Positions 17,650-26,951 of a DNA stretch of 54,388 nt are shown piece by piece. This DNA comes from Alphaproteobacteria bacterium. Lineage in GTDB: Bacteria > Pseudomonadota > Alphaproteobacteria > Sphingomonadales > Sphingomonadaceae. The notes beneath the pieces are model-generated. The model had not been told where the DNA came from, ran no database searches, and saw nothing but the letters and a program-made list of their open reading frames with translations. The position numbers and the translations under genes are program-made. Numbering within the stretch: the first letter of the stretch is position 1; the number at the start of each line of letters is the position of its first letter. The stretch covers positions 1-54,388 of the forward strand of contig QBLU01000029.1 of assembly GCA_003241875.1 (NCBI GenBank), written 5' to 3'.

Positions 17650-19614
17650 ATGAAATTTCGCCTTTGGGCCATGGCGACCGCGGCGAGCATCGTCGTTGCG
17701 CCTCTGACGGCCGCCGTTGTCGAGGAGGATGCCGAAATCATCGTGACCGCGGCCGAGATGGACGACCGCATCATGCCGCCGCGCCTGACCGCCGACGCGG
17801 CGTTTCTCATCGAGCGGCAACCGCGCAACGTCGGCGAGATGCTGCGCTTCCTGCCCGGCATTTCGGCCAAGACCAACTCGCGCGGCGAGACCATCGCGCG
17901 GGTTCGCGGCGCCGAGGAGCGGCAGACGCAGGTGTTCCTCGATGGCGCGCCGCTCGCCGTGCCCTGGGACGGTCGCATCGATATCGGCGTCCTGCCGGCA
18001 GGGCTGGTGCGATCGGTCGAAGTCGCAAAGGGGGCCGTGCCGATCGAATATGGCACCAATGCCGTTGCCGGGGCGATCGACCTGCGCACCACGGGGGATG
18101 ACGCACAGGCTGCGGGGGGCATGGTGCAGGCCGGATCGGGCGGTTTCGGCACCGCTTCGGTGTTTGCCGGCGGCGATGCGGGACGCTTTCATGTGCAAGC
18201 CGCGGTCGCCGGCGTGACGCGCGATGCCGAGCCGGTGGCGCGGCTCGGCGCACTGCCGTTCAGCCAGGCGACCACCGGCGGGCGGACGAACACCGATCTT
18301 GATTCGCTGAGCCTGTTCGGCGCCATCGGTTACACCGGAGCGCGCGTCGCGGCGCGCGCCAGCCTGTTGCAGGTGACCACGCGCCGCGGCATCGCGCCCG
18401 AATCCGATCGTGACCCGGCGGTGGCGGCGCCCCGCTATTGGCGATACCCCGACATCGACCTGACCCAGCTGACCGTCAACGCCCGTGCCGAGCTTGGCGC
18501 CGCGACGACACTGCGCGCCGTGGGCTGGCGGCAGTGGTTCGGCCAGTCGATCGATTCCTATGGCGATGCTGGCTATACGCTGCGGCAGGCGCGGCAGGAT
18601 GACGACGACGATACGCTCGGTGCCCGGCTGACGCTGGCGACGGCCGCCGCGCCCTTCACCATGCGATTGACCGGCAGCGCCCAGACCTCGCGGCATGCCC
18701 AGGTCGAAACCGATCTGCGGGTCGGCACCGCCGGGCCGCGGCGGGTCTATCGGCAAAATCTGTTTACCCTCGGTGCCGAACTCGATGCGCCGGTCGGCCC
18801 GGCACGGGCAACCATCGGTGTCGCCTATGACCGTGCGACGACCCCCTTGACCGGCGACAAGCCCGCCCAGGGCGCCATCGATGCGATGGCCTTTTCGGTT
18901 GCGGTGGCAGGCGAGGTTGCCGACGCGACGACCTTGACCGTTTCGGGCGGGCGCCGGACCCGGTTTCCCTCGGCGCGCGAGCTTTTCGGCGAAGCGCTCG
19001 GGCGGTTCCTGATCAACCCCGAACTGCGGCCGGAAACGGCATGGATGGCCGATGCCGCACTGGTGTGGCGGGGGGACGCCGCCAATTTTACCCTCAATCC
19101 CTTCTACCAGCGGGGTGAGGACACCATCGCGCAACGGGTCGTGCGGGTCGATAACGTGGCTTTGCGGCAGCGCTACAACCAGTCGGGAACGCGGGTTTTC
19201 GGCATCGATGCCATGGCCGATTTCACGCTGGCGCCCGGGCTCGACGTCGAATTGTTCGGCACGGCGCTCAGCGCGCGTGCCGATCCCGGCGACGCGGCCT
19301 TCCGCACCCTGTTGCAGCGCCCATCCTACGAGGTCGGGGGGGCGCTGCGCTACCGGCCGGTCGAGGCGCTGCTGCTGCGCGCGGAGTATCGCCGCGTCGG
19401 TCCGGCGACCGATCTGGATGCGTCAGGCAATCGCGTCGCGCTGGCCGCTGGCGACGAGGTCAATCTGCGTGGCCAGTGGCGGATCGCCGACGTCGGTGCC
19501 CGCGCCGTTTCGATCACGGTCGCGGTCGACAATGTCGGCAATGACATCATCACGCCGCAGGCCGGGCTGCCGATGGCCGGCCGCGCCGTGCGCATGGGAC
19601 TGCGCGTCGACTGA
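17650..19614 (+). CDS. TonB-dependent outer-membrane receptor (about 654 aa)
   Basis: The ATG at 17650 begins a signal peptide (MKFRLWAMATAASIVVAP). A TonB-box-like EIIVTA follows, then a plug domain (GEMLRFLPGISAK, TQVFLDGAPL, SVEVAKGAVPIEYGTNAVAGAIDL) and a 22-strand-type barrel with NPELRPETAWMAD and a C-terminal beta strand (AVRMGLRVD). It imports a ligand across the outer membrane by TonB energy. The frame is open back to 17497, but those residues do not look like a leader. It is divergent from the BNR-amidohydrolase-MoxR operon over 212 bp, so joint control is possible. The ligand is unknown. Confidence 0.88.
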   Translation: MKFRLWAMATAASIVVAPLTAAVVEEDAEIIVTAAEMDDRIMPPRLTADAAFLIERQPRNVGEMLRFLPGISAKTNSRGETIARVRGAEERQTQVFLDGAPLAVPWDGRIDIGVLPAGLVRSVEVAKGAVPIEYGTNAVAGAIDLRTTGDDAQAAGGMVQAGSGGFGTASVFAGGDAGRFHVQAAVAGVTRDAEPVARLGALPFSQATTGGRTNTDLDSLSLFGAIGYTGARVAARASLLQVTTRRGIAPESDRDPAVAAPRYWRYPDIDLTQLTVNARAELGAATTLRAVGWRQWFGQSIDSYGDAGYTLRQARQDDDDDTLGARLTLATAAAPFTMRLTGSAQTSRHAQVETDLRVGTAGPRRVYRQNLFTLGAELDAPVGPARATIGVAYDRATTPLTGDKPAQGAIDAMAFSVAVAGEVADATTLTVSGGRRTRFPSARELFGEALGRFLINPELRPETAWMADAALVWRGDAANFTLNPFYQRGEDTIAQRVVRVDNVALRQRYNQSGTRVFGIDAMADFTLAPGLDVELFGTALSARADPGDAAFRTLLQRPSYEVGGALRYRPVEALLLRAEYRRVGPATDLDASGNRVALAAGDEVNLRGQWRIADVGARAVSITVAVDNVGNDIITPQAGLPMAGRAVRMGLRVD

Positions 19615-19692
19615 GTGGCGGGTGATTGCATTCCCGTCATGCTCCAGCGTCAGTATCTCGTTTATTTCCAATGGTTTGAAGGGAATAGTCAA

Positions 19693-19713
19693 GCCATAGC
19701 CCGCAGTTATGGC
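19693..19713 (+). promoter_or_regulatory. LysR-type dyad site 1 (upstream of receptor-CapA-M20-M20 operon)
   Basis: GCCATA (19693-19698), nine bases (gcccgcagt) and TATGGC (19708-19713) form a dyad containing ATA-N9-TAT, the spacing of LysR-type boxes. It ends 193 nt before the ATG at 19907. It matches site 2, read in the direction of its own gene, at 19 of 21 bases. Confidence 0.65.
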
Positions 19714-19752
19714 AAGGCAAAGTTATAGGTGCGGTTGAACCAAACCGTCATG

Positions 19753-19780
19753 TTGACCGGCAAGTCGCGACTGATAAGCT
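19753..19780 (+). promoter_or_regulatory. Candidate promoter of the receptor operon
   Basis: TTGACC (19753-19758) and TAAGCT (19775-19780) with a 16-base spacer lie 40-67 bp after dyad site 1. That puts the dyad near -84 if this is the promoter, a reasonable place for a LysR activator. The 5' leader would be about 120 nt. The match to the consensus is moderate. Confidence 0.35.
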
Positions 19781-19906
19781 GAGGGTCAAGTTGGGGCAGG
19801 AACGTGCGGCTTGAAAAGCGGCGATGCGACTGTCGGGCATTCGCTGACAGGGCCAGAAGGCCCGAAGCGAAAGGGTTCAGGTTGCGCCGCCGAAAAGGGG
19901 GTCTAG

Positions 19907-22828
19907 ATGCGCGTTTTGGTGTGTTCGAATGTTTTGGGTCGCAAGGCGATGGTCGCCGCGTTCCTGCTGTCGGGAGCGAGTGCCGCCTACGCACAGACGC
20001 CCGCCGCGCCGGCGCCGGCTGAGCCGTCCGTCGCGGTCGCCGAAGCCGCTACCGATGAAATCACCGTCACCGGCTCGCGCATCACGCGCAGCGGCTTCGA
20101 TCAGCCGACGCCCGTCACCGTCATCGGCACCGCCGACATCCAGGCCGCGGCGCCGGCCAACATCGCCGATTTCGTCAACCAGATCCCCTCGGTCGCCGGC
20201 AGCGTGACGCCCGCCAACAGCCAGCGCAACCTCAGCGCCGGTACCGTCGGCGTCAACACCATCAACCTGCGCAACCTCGGTTCCAACCGCACCCTGGTGC
20301 TGCTCGATGGCAAGCGCTCGGTCGGATCGACCGCGACCGGCACCGTCGATGTCAACACCATCCCGCAAGGCCTGGTGAAAAGCGTCGAAGTCGTTACCGG
20401 CGGCGCCTCGTCGGTCTATGGCTCGGACGCCGTCGCGGGTGTTGTCAATTTCATCCTCGACCGCACCTTCACGGGCCTCAAGGGCGAGCTCAGCTATGGC
20501 GAGACGACTTACGGGGACGACAACAGCCACCGCATCTCGCTCACCGGCGGTTTCGACTTTGCCGATGGCCGCGGCCATATCCTGATCAACGGTGACTATC
20601 TCCGCCGTGACGGCGTGTTCGGCGCACCGCGGCCCTGGGCCGAGCGGGGCATGCACCTCATCCAGAACCCCGGCTATACGCCGACGAACGGCGCGCCGGA
20701 GCTCATCGCCAGCGAGCGGTCGGGCCTCAACACCACGACGGGTGGCGGCATCATCACCTCCGGTGTCGCGCGCGGAACCTTTTTCGGGCCGGGCGGCAGC
20801 ATCAACCAGTATAATTATGGCGAAAATCGTCTCAACAACAGTCCCTGGACGGTTGGCGGCTCCTTCCGCGAGAGCCTTCAATATTTTGGCACCTCGATCC
20901 AGCCGGCCGAAGCGATGGAGGGCCTTTTCGGCCGCGCCAGCTTCAAGCTGTTCGACAATTTCGAAGTCTTTGCCGAGGGCACCTACAACCGCAGCAAATC
21001 GACCAACGAAGGCGGCTATGGCACCGACAAGGCCAATGTCACCATCCGGTCGGACAATGCCTTCCTTCCTGCCGCCGTGCGCGCGCAACTGCAGGCGGCG
21101 GGCCAGACAAGCTTCCTGCTGGGCACCTGGAACGCCGACCTGCCGACGCGCACGAGCAGGAATGTTCGTGAAGTGCAGCGTTATCTGGTCGGCTTCCAGG
21201 GCGACTTCAAAGTCATCGGGCTCGATTTCAACTGGGATGGCTATTACCAGAAGGGCAAGACGGTCAGCGACGAGAATGTCGAGGCCACCAACCGGACCCA
21301 GATGGGTTTCGCCCAGGATGCGGTGCTGGACAGTTCCGGCCGGATCGTCTGCCGCGTCACCCGCGACGGCAGCACCAATCCGCTCGCTGCCGGCTGCGTC
21401 CCGTTCAACCGCATGGGTATCGGCGTCAACTCGCCCGAGGCGGTCGACTATGTGACAGGCATTCCGAGCCGCCAGCAGATATTCAAGCAGGATGTCGCAG
21501 CGCTCAATTTCAATACCAAGATTCCGAACAGCTTCGTCGAGGACATCGGCCTCGCCTTCGGCATCGAGCACCGCAAGGAGCAGATTTCGGGTACCGTCGC
21601 GCCGGGATCGGAAAGCGGCTGGATCGCCGGCAACTATCTCGCCACCAACGGATCCTACACCGTCACCGAAGGCTATGTCGAAACGCTGGTGCCATTGCCG
21701 GCGGGGTTCGAGGTGAACGGTGCCGCCCGCCTGACGAGTTACAGCGAGTCGGGAACGGTGGTGACATGGAAGGCCGGGCTGAGCTGGCAGCCGATCGACG
21801 ATATCCGCGTCCGCGTCACGCGCTCGCGCGATATTCGCGCGCCCAATCTGTCGGAACTGTTCCAGGCCGGATCGCGCAACACCAATTCGGTATCGGACCC
21901 GTGGCTGAATCGAGCGGCCGTCCGCTATACCCAGACCATCACCGGCAATCTCGATCTCGATCCTGAAAAAGCCGACACCTGGGGTCTCGGCGTCGTTTTC
22001 CGGCCCTCGTTCGCGCCCGGCTTCGGCTTCTCGGTCGATTATTACGACATCAAGATCAATGGCGCGATCGGCACGCTGGGGCCGCAGGCGGTCGTGGACC
22101 GCTGCTTCGACGGCAATCTCGAGCTTTGCCAGCGGCTGCAGGCGGTCGTCGGCGGGACGCCCATTGCATTCGGTGCGCCGGGCTTTTCGCTCGCCGGCGG
22201 TGCTCCCGGTGTCCAGGAGTATCTGATCGCCAACAGCCCGTTCAATTTCCTGCAGAACCGCTCGCGCGGGCTCGATTTCGAAGCCAGCTACAGCTTCGAT
22301 CTCGCCGATGTCTTCGGCAATGCCCCCGGCGCCGTCAGCATCCGCGGGCTCGCCACGCGGTTCCTCGAAGCGTCGGAATCGAACGGCATCGATCCGGCAA
22401 CGGACACGTCGGGCGAGAACGCCTTCGGCGGCCCGCCGAAATGGACCTTCCGGGCCACGCTGGCCTACAGCGTCGATGATTTCGCGTTCCAGCTCGTCGG
22501 CCGCGGCCTCAGTTCCGGTGTCTACAACAATCAGTTCGTCGAATGCGCGAGCAGCTGCCCGGCAACCAATGCGATCAACCGCACCATCGCGAACAACCGG
22601 ATTGCCGGCGCCTTCTACCTCGATACCTATTTCGCCTACACGCTGCCCATCGAACGCGTGAAACCGCAGCTGTTCCTGCGCGTCAACAACCTGCTCAACA
22701 CCGATCCGGTGCTGATCGGCAAGGGACCTTCGGACAATTCGAACGTCGATGTCGGGATCAACCAGACGCTGTACGACTTCCTCGGCCGCACCTTCCGCGT
22801 GGGCCTGCGCTTCAACTTCGGCGGCTGA
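19907..22828 (+). CDS. Large TonB-dependent receptor, first gene of peptide-utilisation operon
   Basis: A 973-residue receptor of the large Sphingomonas/Caulobacter type. The signal peptide ends at AYAQ (residue 30), a TonB box DEITVTGSRI follows, and the plug carries LRNLGSNRTLVLLDGKR, SVEVVTGGASSVYGSDAVAGVVNF. The barrel shows RDIRAPNLSELF and LDPEKADTWGLG and ends FRVGLRFNFGG. The ATG at 19907 has AAGGGGG at good distance. Downstream are capA (32 bp gap) and two M20 peptidases in the same direction, which implies import of a peptide-like compound that those enzymes process. The LysR dyad 193 nt upstream suggests induction by the substrate. Confidence 0.92.
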   Translation: MRVLVCSNVLGRKAMVAAFLLSGASAAYAQTPAAPAPAEPSVAVAEAATDEITVTGSRITRSGFDQPTPVTVIGTADIQAAAPANIADFVNQIPSVAGSVTPANSQRNLSAGTVGVNTINLRNLGSNRTLVLLDGKRSVGSTATGTVDVNTIPQGLVKSVEVVTGGASSVYGSDAVAGVVNFILDRTFTGLKGELSYGETTYGDDNSHRISLTGGFDFADGRGHILINGDYLRRDGVFGAPRPWAERGMHLIQNPGYTPTNGAPELIASERSGLNTTTGGGIITSGVARGTFFGPGGSINQYNYGENRLNNSPWTVGGSFRESLQYFGTSIQPAEAMEGLFGRASFKLFDNFEVFAEGTYNRSKSTNEGGYGTDKANVTIRSDNAFLPAAVRAQLQAAGQTSFLLGTWNADLPTRTSRNVREVQRYLVGFQGDFKVIGLDFNWDGYYQKGKTVSDENVEATNRTQMGFAQDAVLDSSGRIVCRVTRDGSTNPLAAGCVPFNRMGIGVNSPEAVDYVTGIPSRQQIFKQDVAALNFNTKIPNSFVEDIGLAFGIEHRKEQISGTVAPGSESGWIAGNYLATNGSYTVTEGYVETLVPLPAGFEVNGAARLTSYSESGTVVTWKAGLSWQPIDDIRVRVTRSRDIRAPNLSELFQAGSRNTNSVSDPWLNRAAVRYTQTITGNLDLDPEKADTWGLGVVFRPSFAPGFGFSVDYYDIKINGAIGTLGPQAVVDRCFDGNLELCQRLQAVVGGTPIAFGAPGFSLAGGAPGVQEYLIANSPFNFLQNRSRGLDFEASYSFDLADVFGNAPGAVSIRGLATRFLEASESNGIDPATDTSGENAFGGPPKWTFRATLAYSVDDFAFQLVGRGLSSGVYNNQFVECASSCPATNAINRTIANNRIAGAFYLDTYFAYTLPIERVKPQLFLRVNNLLNTDPVLIGKGPSDNSNVDVGINQTLYDFLGRTFRVGLRFNFGG

Positions 22829-22860
22829 ACACGACCACGGCAGCAAGACAGGGGGCGTCC

Positions 22861-24285
22861 ATGATCCGATTTCAGCCAGCGGCCAAGGCATCGAAACGGG
22901 GCATCGGGACGCGCCACTTCCTTGCTGCCCTTGGTATCGCTCTCGCGGCCGCAGGGGCAGCATCGGCCCAGTCGGCCGATCCGCTGCCGGTCAGGCCGGT
23001 GCCGAGTTCGCCGATCGCTGACGGGTTCACGCTCGCGGCGGTCGGCGATCTCATTTACCTGCGGCCGATGCTGGCGACCATCGAGAAGCGCTCGCCGGCC
23101 ATGCTGAAGATCCTGCGCGATGCCGATGTCACCTTCGGCAATTTCGAAACGACGGCGCTCGATCTGGCCAGCTTCAAGGGTTCGCCGCAGGCCGAGTCCG
23201 GCGGGACCTGGATGCTCGCCGACCCCCGCGTCGTGCCCGATATCGCCAGGATGGGCTTCGACATCGTCAGCCATGCCAACAACCACGCGACCGACTGGGG
23301 CGTCGAGGGCATGGCCGAGACGCTTGTGCTCCTCGACAAATCGGCGATCGTCTATGCCGGCACCGGCCGCAACCTGACCGCGGCCCGGGCGCCGCGCTAT
23401 TTCGATGCGCCCGCCGGCCGCGTTGCGCTGGTTGCGGCGACGTCGAGCTTCACGCCGATGTCGCGCGCCTCCGATCCGCTCGGTGAAGTGCCGGGTCGGC
23501 CGGGCGCCAATACGCTGCGTACCGAGCGCGTCGGGCAGGTTTCGACCGCCGATCTTGCCACGCTGGCACGGCTTGCCGGCACCCGCGACGGGGCGCCGGT
23601 GCGTTTCAACGGCATGCGCTACGAGGCTGTAGCGAACGCCGCGACACCGATGGCCACGGCCTATATCACCAACGTGCGCGACGAGAAGGCCAACCTCACC
23701 GCGGTCCGCCAGGCGCATCAGAACGGTAATTTCGTCGCCTTCTCGCTCCACAACCACGAGCCTGGCAATGGCAGCCAGGTGCCGGCACCCTTCGCTGTCG
23801 ATTTCGCCCGCAAGGTCATCGACGCCGGCGGCGATGCCTTCATCGGCCATGGCCCGCACCAGCTGCGCGGCATCGAGATCTACAAGGGCAGGCCGATTTT
23901 CTATTCGCTCGGCAATTTTGCCATGATGAACAACTCGCTCGATGCCATCCCGGCGGACTTCTACGAACAATATGACGCCGACCCGGCCACGATCACCGCG
24001 CCGGAGCTTCTCCAGTCGCGCGGCGAGCGCTCGTTCGGTGATCCCAATCTTTATGAATCGGTGATCGCCGTCAGCCGTTACGTCGGTGGCAAGGTCGTCG
24101 AAATCCGGCTCTACCCGATCGATCTCGGGGTGTCGGCGCAAGGCGCTGCCAAGGGCGTGCCGGGGCTTGCCGATGCCACCGTCGGCCGGAGAATTCTCGA
24201 ACGCATGCAGCGGCTTTCGGAACCGCTCGGCACGACCGTCGCGATCGAAAACGGTGTCGGCGTCATCCGGGTCTCGGCAAGATAG
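22861..24285 (+). CDS. Secreted CapA/PgsA-type metallophosphatase-fold protein
   Basis: A 474-residue protein with a signal peptide ending ASAQS (about residue 37). CapA-family motifs in order are AAVGDLIYLRP, FGNFETTALD, VSHANNHATDWG, SLHNHEPG and GHGPHQLRGIEIYKGRPIFYSLGNF. CapA is known for poly-gamma-glutamate capsule synthesis or export, but capB and capC, which would make a polymer, are absent here. Its position between a TonB receptor and peptidases points instead to handling of an imported gamma-glutamyl or peptide substrate, which is inference. The ATG at 22861 follows an AGGGGG site. It lies 32 bp after the receptor and 38 bp before the first M20 gene. Confidence 0.88.
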   Translation: MIRFQPAAKASKRGIGTRHFLAALGIALAAAGAASAQSADPLPVRPVPSSPIADGFTLAAVGDLIYLRPMLATIEKRSPAMLKILRDADVTFGNFETTALDLASFKGSPQAESGGTWMLADPRVVPDIARMGFDIVSHANNHATDWGVEGMAETLVLLDKSAIVYAGTGRNLTAARAPRYFDAPAGRVALVAATSSFTPMSRASDPLGEVPGRPGANTLRTERVGQVSTADLATLARLAGTRDGAPVRFNGMRYEAVANAATPMATAYITNVRDEKANLTAVRQAHQNGNFVAFSLHNHEPGNGSQVPAPFAVDFARKVIDAGGDAFIGHGPHQLRGIEIYKGRPIFYSLGNFAMMNNSLDAIPADFYEQYDADPATITAPELLQSRGERSFGDPNLYESVIAVSRYVGGKVVEIRLYPIDLGVSAQGAAKGVPGLADATVGRRILERMQRLSEPLGTTVAIENGVGVIRVSAR

Positions 24286-24323
24286 GGCGCTGCGTGGCGG
24301 CGCTGTCACAAAGGATGAATGAC

Positions 24324-25613
24324 ATGAGACTGGCCCGATCCATCGCGGCGCTGCTGCTGGCGGCAACCGCGCTTCCCGCAGCGGCGCAGGACGTCGCTCC
24401 GGCGCAGGTTGCGGCGATGAAGAAGCTCATGGCGAGCAAGAGCTTTGCCACGGCGCGCGCCTCGCTCGATGGCGATTACGACCGGATCATAAAGGATGTC
24501 ATCACGCTGACCGAAATCGCCGCGCCGCCATTCAAGGAGGAGACCCGCGCGCGTGCCTATCTCGAAATGTTGCGCGCCGAAGGGCTGGCGGACGTGGAGA
24601 TCGACGCCGAAGGCAATGCCATGGGCCTGTGCAAGGGGACCGGCGGCGGGCCGCTGCTCGTCATCGCCGCCCACCTCGACACGGTGTTCCCGGCCGGGAC
24701 CGATGTGAAGGTGCGCCGCGAGGGCAACAAGCTGCTGGCGCCGGGGGTCGGCGACGACACCTGCAGCCTGCCGGTCCTGCTCGCCTTCATCCGCGCCATG
24801 AAGGCTGCCGACATCAGCACGAAAAGCGACATCCTGTTCGTCGGCAACGTCGGCGAGGAAGGGCCGGGCGATCTGCGCGGCGTCCGCTACCTGCTCACCA
24901 AGGGCAAGTACAAGGACGTCGACAAGCAGTTCATTTCCTTCGAGCCGGGCCGTGCCCGCGTGACCAACGCCGGCGTCGGATCGAAACGCTACAAGGTCAT
25001 CTTCAGGGGGCCGGGCGGACATAGTCTGGGGGCTTTCGGGCTGGTCAGCCCGGCCTATGCAATGGCAGCGGCGATGGTCGAGTTCGGCAAGATGCCGGTG
25101 CCGACCGAGCCGCGGACCGTGTACAATGTCGGCATTGTGGAAGGCGGCACTTCGGTCAATTCGATCCCCTTCGAGATGGCGATGACCGTCGACATGCGTT
25201 CCGAAAGCGCGACCGCGCTGCAGGCCGAAAAGGATTATCTGTTCGCGCTGGTGCCCAAGGCCGTGACCGCGGAAAACGCCACCCGGTCGACCGTTAAAGG
25301 CGCCATCACCGCCGAGATCAAGGCAATCGGCGACCGCCCCGTCGGCGCCACGCCGATGAAGTCGAACATCGTCCAGACTGCCGGCGCCGCGATGGCCGCC
25401 GCTGGCGTCACGCCGCGCTTCGGCGCCAGCTCGACCGATTCCAACCTGCCGATGAGCATCGGGATACCCGCCGTGACGCTGGGATCGGGCTTTGAAACCG
25501 AGCGCAGCCACTCGCTCGACGAGGCGCTGATCCTCGATCGCCCCGAGACGGTCAAGCACATGGCGATCGGGCTGGCGACGGTGCTCTCGCTCGCCGGCGC
25601 GTCCGTGAAGTAG
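24324..25613 (+). CDS. Secreted M20 family metallopeptidase (tandem copy A)
   Basis: A 429-residue protein with a signal peptide (to about PAAAQ, residue 22). M20 metal ligands are visible: AAHLDTVFPAGT (H117, D119), GVGDD (D144) and GEEG (E178/E179), followed by the dimerisation domain with GPGGHSLGAFG. It should be a two-zinc exopeptidase or dipeptidase in the periplasm. The start at 24324 is chosen because AAGG at 24311-24314 lies at good distance; the nearer ATG at 24315 overlaps that site. It is clearly homologous to the next gene, ten bases downstream, so the pair arose by tandem duplication. Confidence 0.9.
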   Translation: MRLARSIAALLLAATALPAAAQDVAPAQVAAMKKLMASKSFATARASLDGDYDRIIKDVITLTEIAAPPFKEETRARAYLEMLRAEGLADVEIDAEGNAMGLCKGTGGGPLLVIAAHLDTVFPAGTDVKVRREGNKLLAPGVGDDTCSLPVLLAFIRAMKAADISTKSDILFVGNVGEEGPGDLRGVRYLLTKGKYKDVDKQFISFEPGRARVTNAGVGSKRYKVIFRGPGGHSLGAFGLVSPAYAMAAAMVEFGKMPVPTEPRTVYNVGIVEGGTSVNSIPFEMAMTVDMRSESATALQAEKDYLFALVPKAVTAENATRSTVKGAITAEIKAIGDRPVGATPMKSNIVQTAGAAMAAAGVTPRFGASSTDSNLPMSIGIPAVTLGSGFETERSHSLDEALILDRPETVKHMAIGLATVLSLAGASVK

Positions 25614-25622
25614 GACCATCCG

Positions 25623-26906
25623 ATGCGTTGCCATCATCGTTCGTTTGTCGCCGCGCTGTTGCTGGGGTCTGCACCGCTGACGGCGGCGCCGCCCACGCCG
25701 GCAGCGGTCGCGACGATCAAGCGGATCGAAGCCAGCCCGGGCTTTGCCAGGGCGATGACGGCGATCGAGTCCGGTCACGACAAATGGGTCGGCGACATCA
25801 TCACCCTGACCGAAATTCCGGCGCCGCCGTTCAAGGAAGCCGCTCGCGCCAAGGCCTATCGCGACATGTTCGCCGCCCGGGGTCTGGAGGACGTCGAGAT
25901 CGATGCCGAGGGCAATGTCCTCGGGCTTCGAAGGGGCGGCGGCGACGGCCTCATCATCGTGTCGGCGCACATCGACACGGTTTTCCCCGAGGGCACGCCC
26001 GTCAAGGTCCGCCGCGATGGCGACAAGCTTCATGCCCCGGGTGTCGGTGACGACAGTACCGGGCTTGCGACCCAACTGGCCTTTATCGACGCGATGAACG
26101 CCGGCGGCATTCGCACCCGGGCCGACATCCTGTTCGTCGGGACCGTCGGCGAGGAAGGCCGCGGCGACCTGCGCGGGGTCCGTCACCTGTTCACCAAAAG
26201 CAAGTACCAGGGCCGGGCCAAGGCGTTCTTCTCCATCGACGGCGGCGGCATGAACAGCCTGACGACCGGCGGCGCCGGATCGAAACGGTATCGGGTCGTG
26301 TTCAAGGGGCCGGGCGGCCACAGCTATGGCGCCTTCGGGCTCGTCAACCCGATGACAGCGATGTCGCAAGCCGTCGTCGATTTCTACAAGATCGAGGTGC
26401 CCGCCGATCCCAGGACGACCTATAGCGCCAGCGTTGTCGGCGGCGGCACTTCGGTCAACGCCATCCCGCGCGAAGTCTGGATGGAGTTCGACATGCGATC
26501 GGCAAGCGCTGCCGAACTGGCAAAGGTCGAGACGCGGTTTCTGGCCATCCTGCAGTCGGCCGCCGAAGCCGAGAACAGCGCCCGTTCAACCCGCGAGGGG
26601 CGGATCACGGTCGAGCCCAAGCTGGTCGGCGACCGGCCCGCCGGCCAGACACCGCTGACTGCCGACATCGTGCAATTCTCCACGGCGGCGCACGCTGCCG
26701 AAGGCATCGAGGTCAGATACAGTTCGGGATCGACCGATTCCAACATCCCGATCAGTCTGGGCGTCCCCGCGATCACGATCTCGCGGGTCGCCACCAGCGG
26801 TCGCAACCATTCGCCGGACGAATGGATCGGCATCGAAAAGGCCAACAACGTCAAGGTCAAGCGGATCGGGCTGGCGACGATCCTGGCGTCTGCCGGAATG
26901 GAGTGA
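25623..26906 (+). CDS. Secreted M20 family metallopeptidase (tandem copy B)
   Basis: A 427-residue paralogue of the preceding gene, sharing blocks such as TEIxAPPFKE, VEIDAEGN, APGVGDD, GEEG, GDLRGVR, GSKRY and GPGGHS. The signal peptide is short (MRCHHRSFVAALLLG to about TAAPP). Ligands are in SAHIDTVFPEGT, GVGDDSTG and GEEGRGD. The copies differ around the metal and substrate region (DDTCSLP in A, DDSTGLA in B; SFEPGRARV against SIDGGGMNS), which suggests divided substrate preference. It is the last gene of the receptor operon; a GC-rich hairpin follows before the convergent M14 gene. Confidence 0.9.
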   Translation: MRCHHRSFVAALLLGSAPLTAAPPTPAAVATIKRIEASPGFARAMTAIESGHDKWVGDIITLTEIPAPPFKEAARAKAYRDMFAARGLEDVEIDAEGNVLGLRRGGGDGLIIVSAHIDTVFPEGTPVKVRRDGDKLHAPGVGDDSTGLATQLAFIDAMNAGGIRTRADILFVGTVGEEGRGDLRGVRHLFTKSKYQGRAKAFFSIDGGGMNSLTTGGAGSKRYRVVFKGPGGHSYGAFGLVNPMTAMSQAVVDFYKIEVPADPRTTYSASVVGGGTSVNAIPREVWMEFDMRSASAAELAKVETRFLAILQSAAEAENSARSTREGRITVEPKLVGDRPAGQTPLTADIVQFSTAAHAAEGIEVRYSSGSTDSNIPISLGVPAITISRVATSGRNHSPDEWIGIEKANNVKVKRIGLATILASAGME

Positions 26907-26911
26907 GGCGG

Positions 26912-26945
26912 CCGGCGGCCCGGGGCATCATCGCCCGGCCGCCGG
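26912..26945. terminator. Bidirectional GC-rich hairpin between M20-B and M14 genes
   Basis: CCGGCGGCC (26912-26920) and GGCCGCCGG (26937-26945) are exact inverse copies, with further GGG/CCC pairing inside the loop. It sits in the 45-bp gap between two convergent genes. There is no clear T-run, so it is a terminator candidate only. Confidence 0.5.
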
Positions 26946-26951
26946 TCTCGC

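Noticed and set aside
22861-24285. Poly-gamma-glutamate capsule synthesis locus
   Set aside because: capB and capC ligase/synthase genes are missing from the window and the neighbours are a receptor and peptidases.
24306-26369. 687-codon open frame on the minus strand
   Set aside because: Antisense to the two M20 peptidases, whose motifs are unmistakable.
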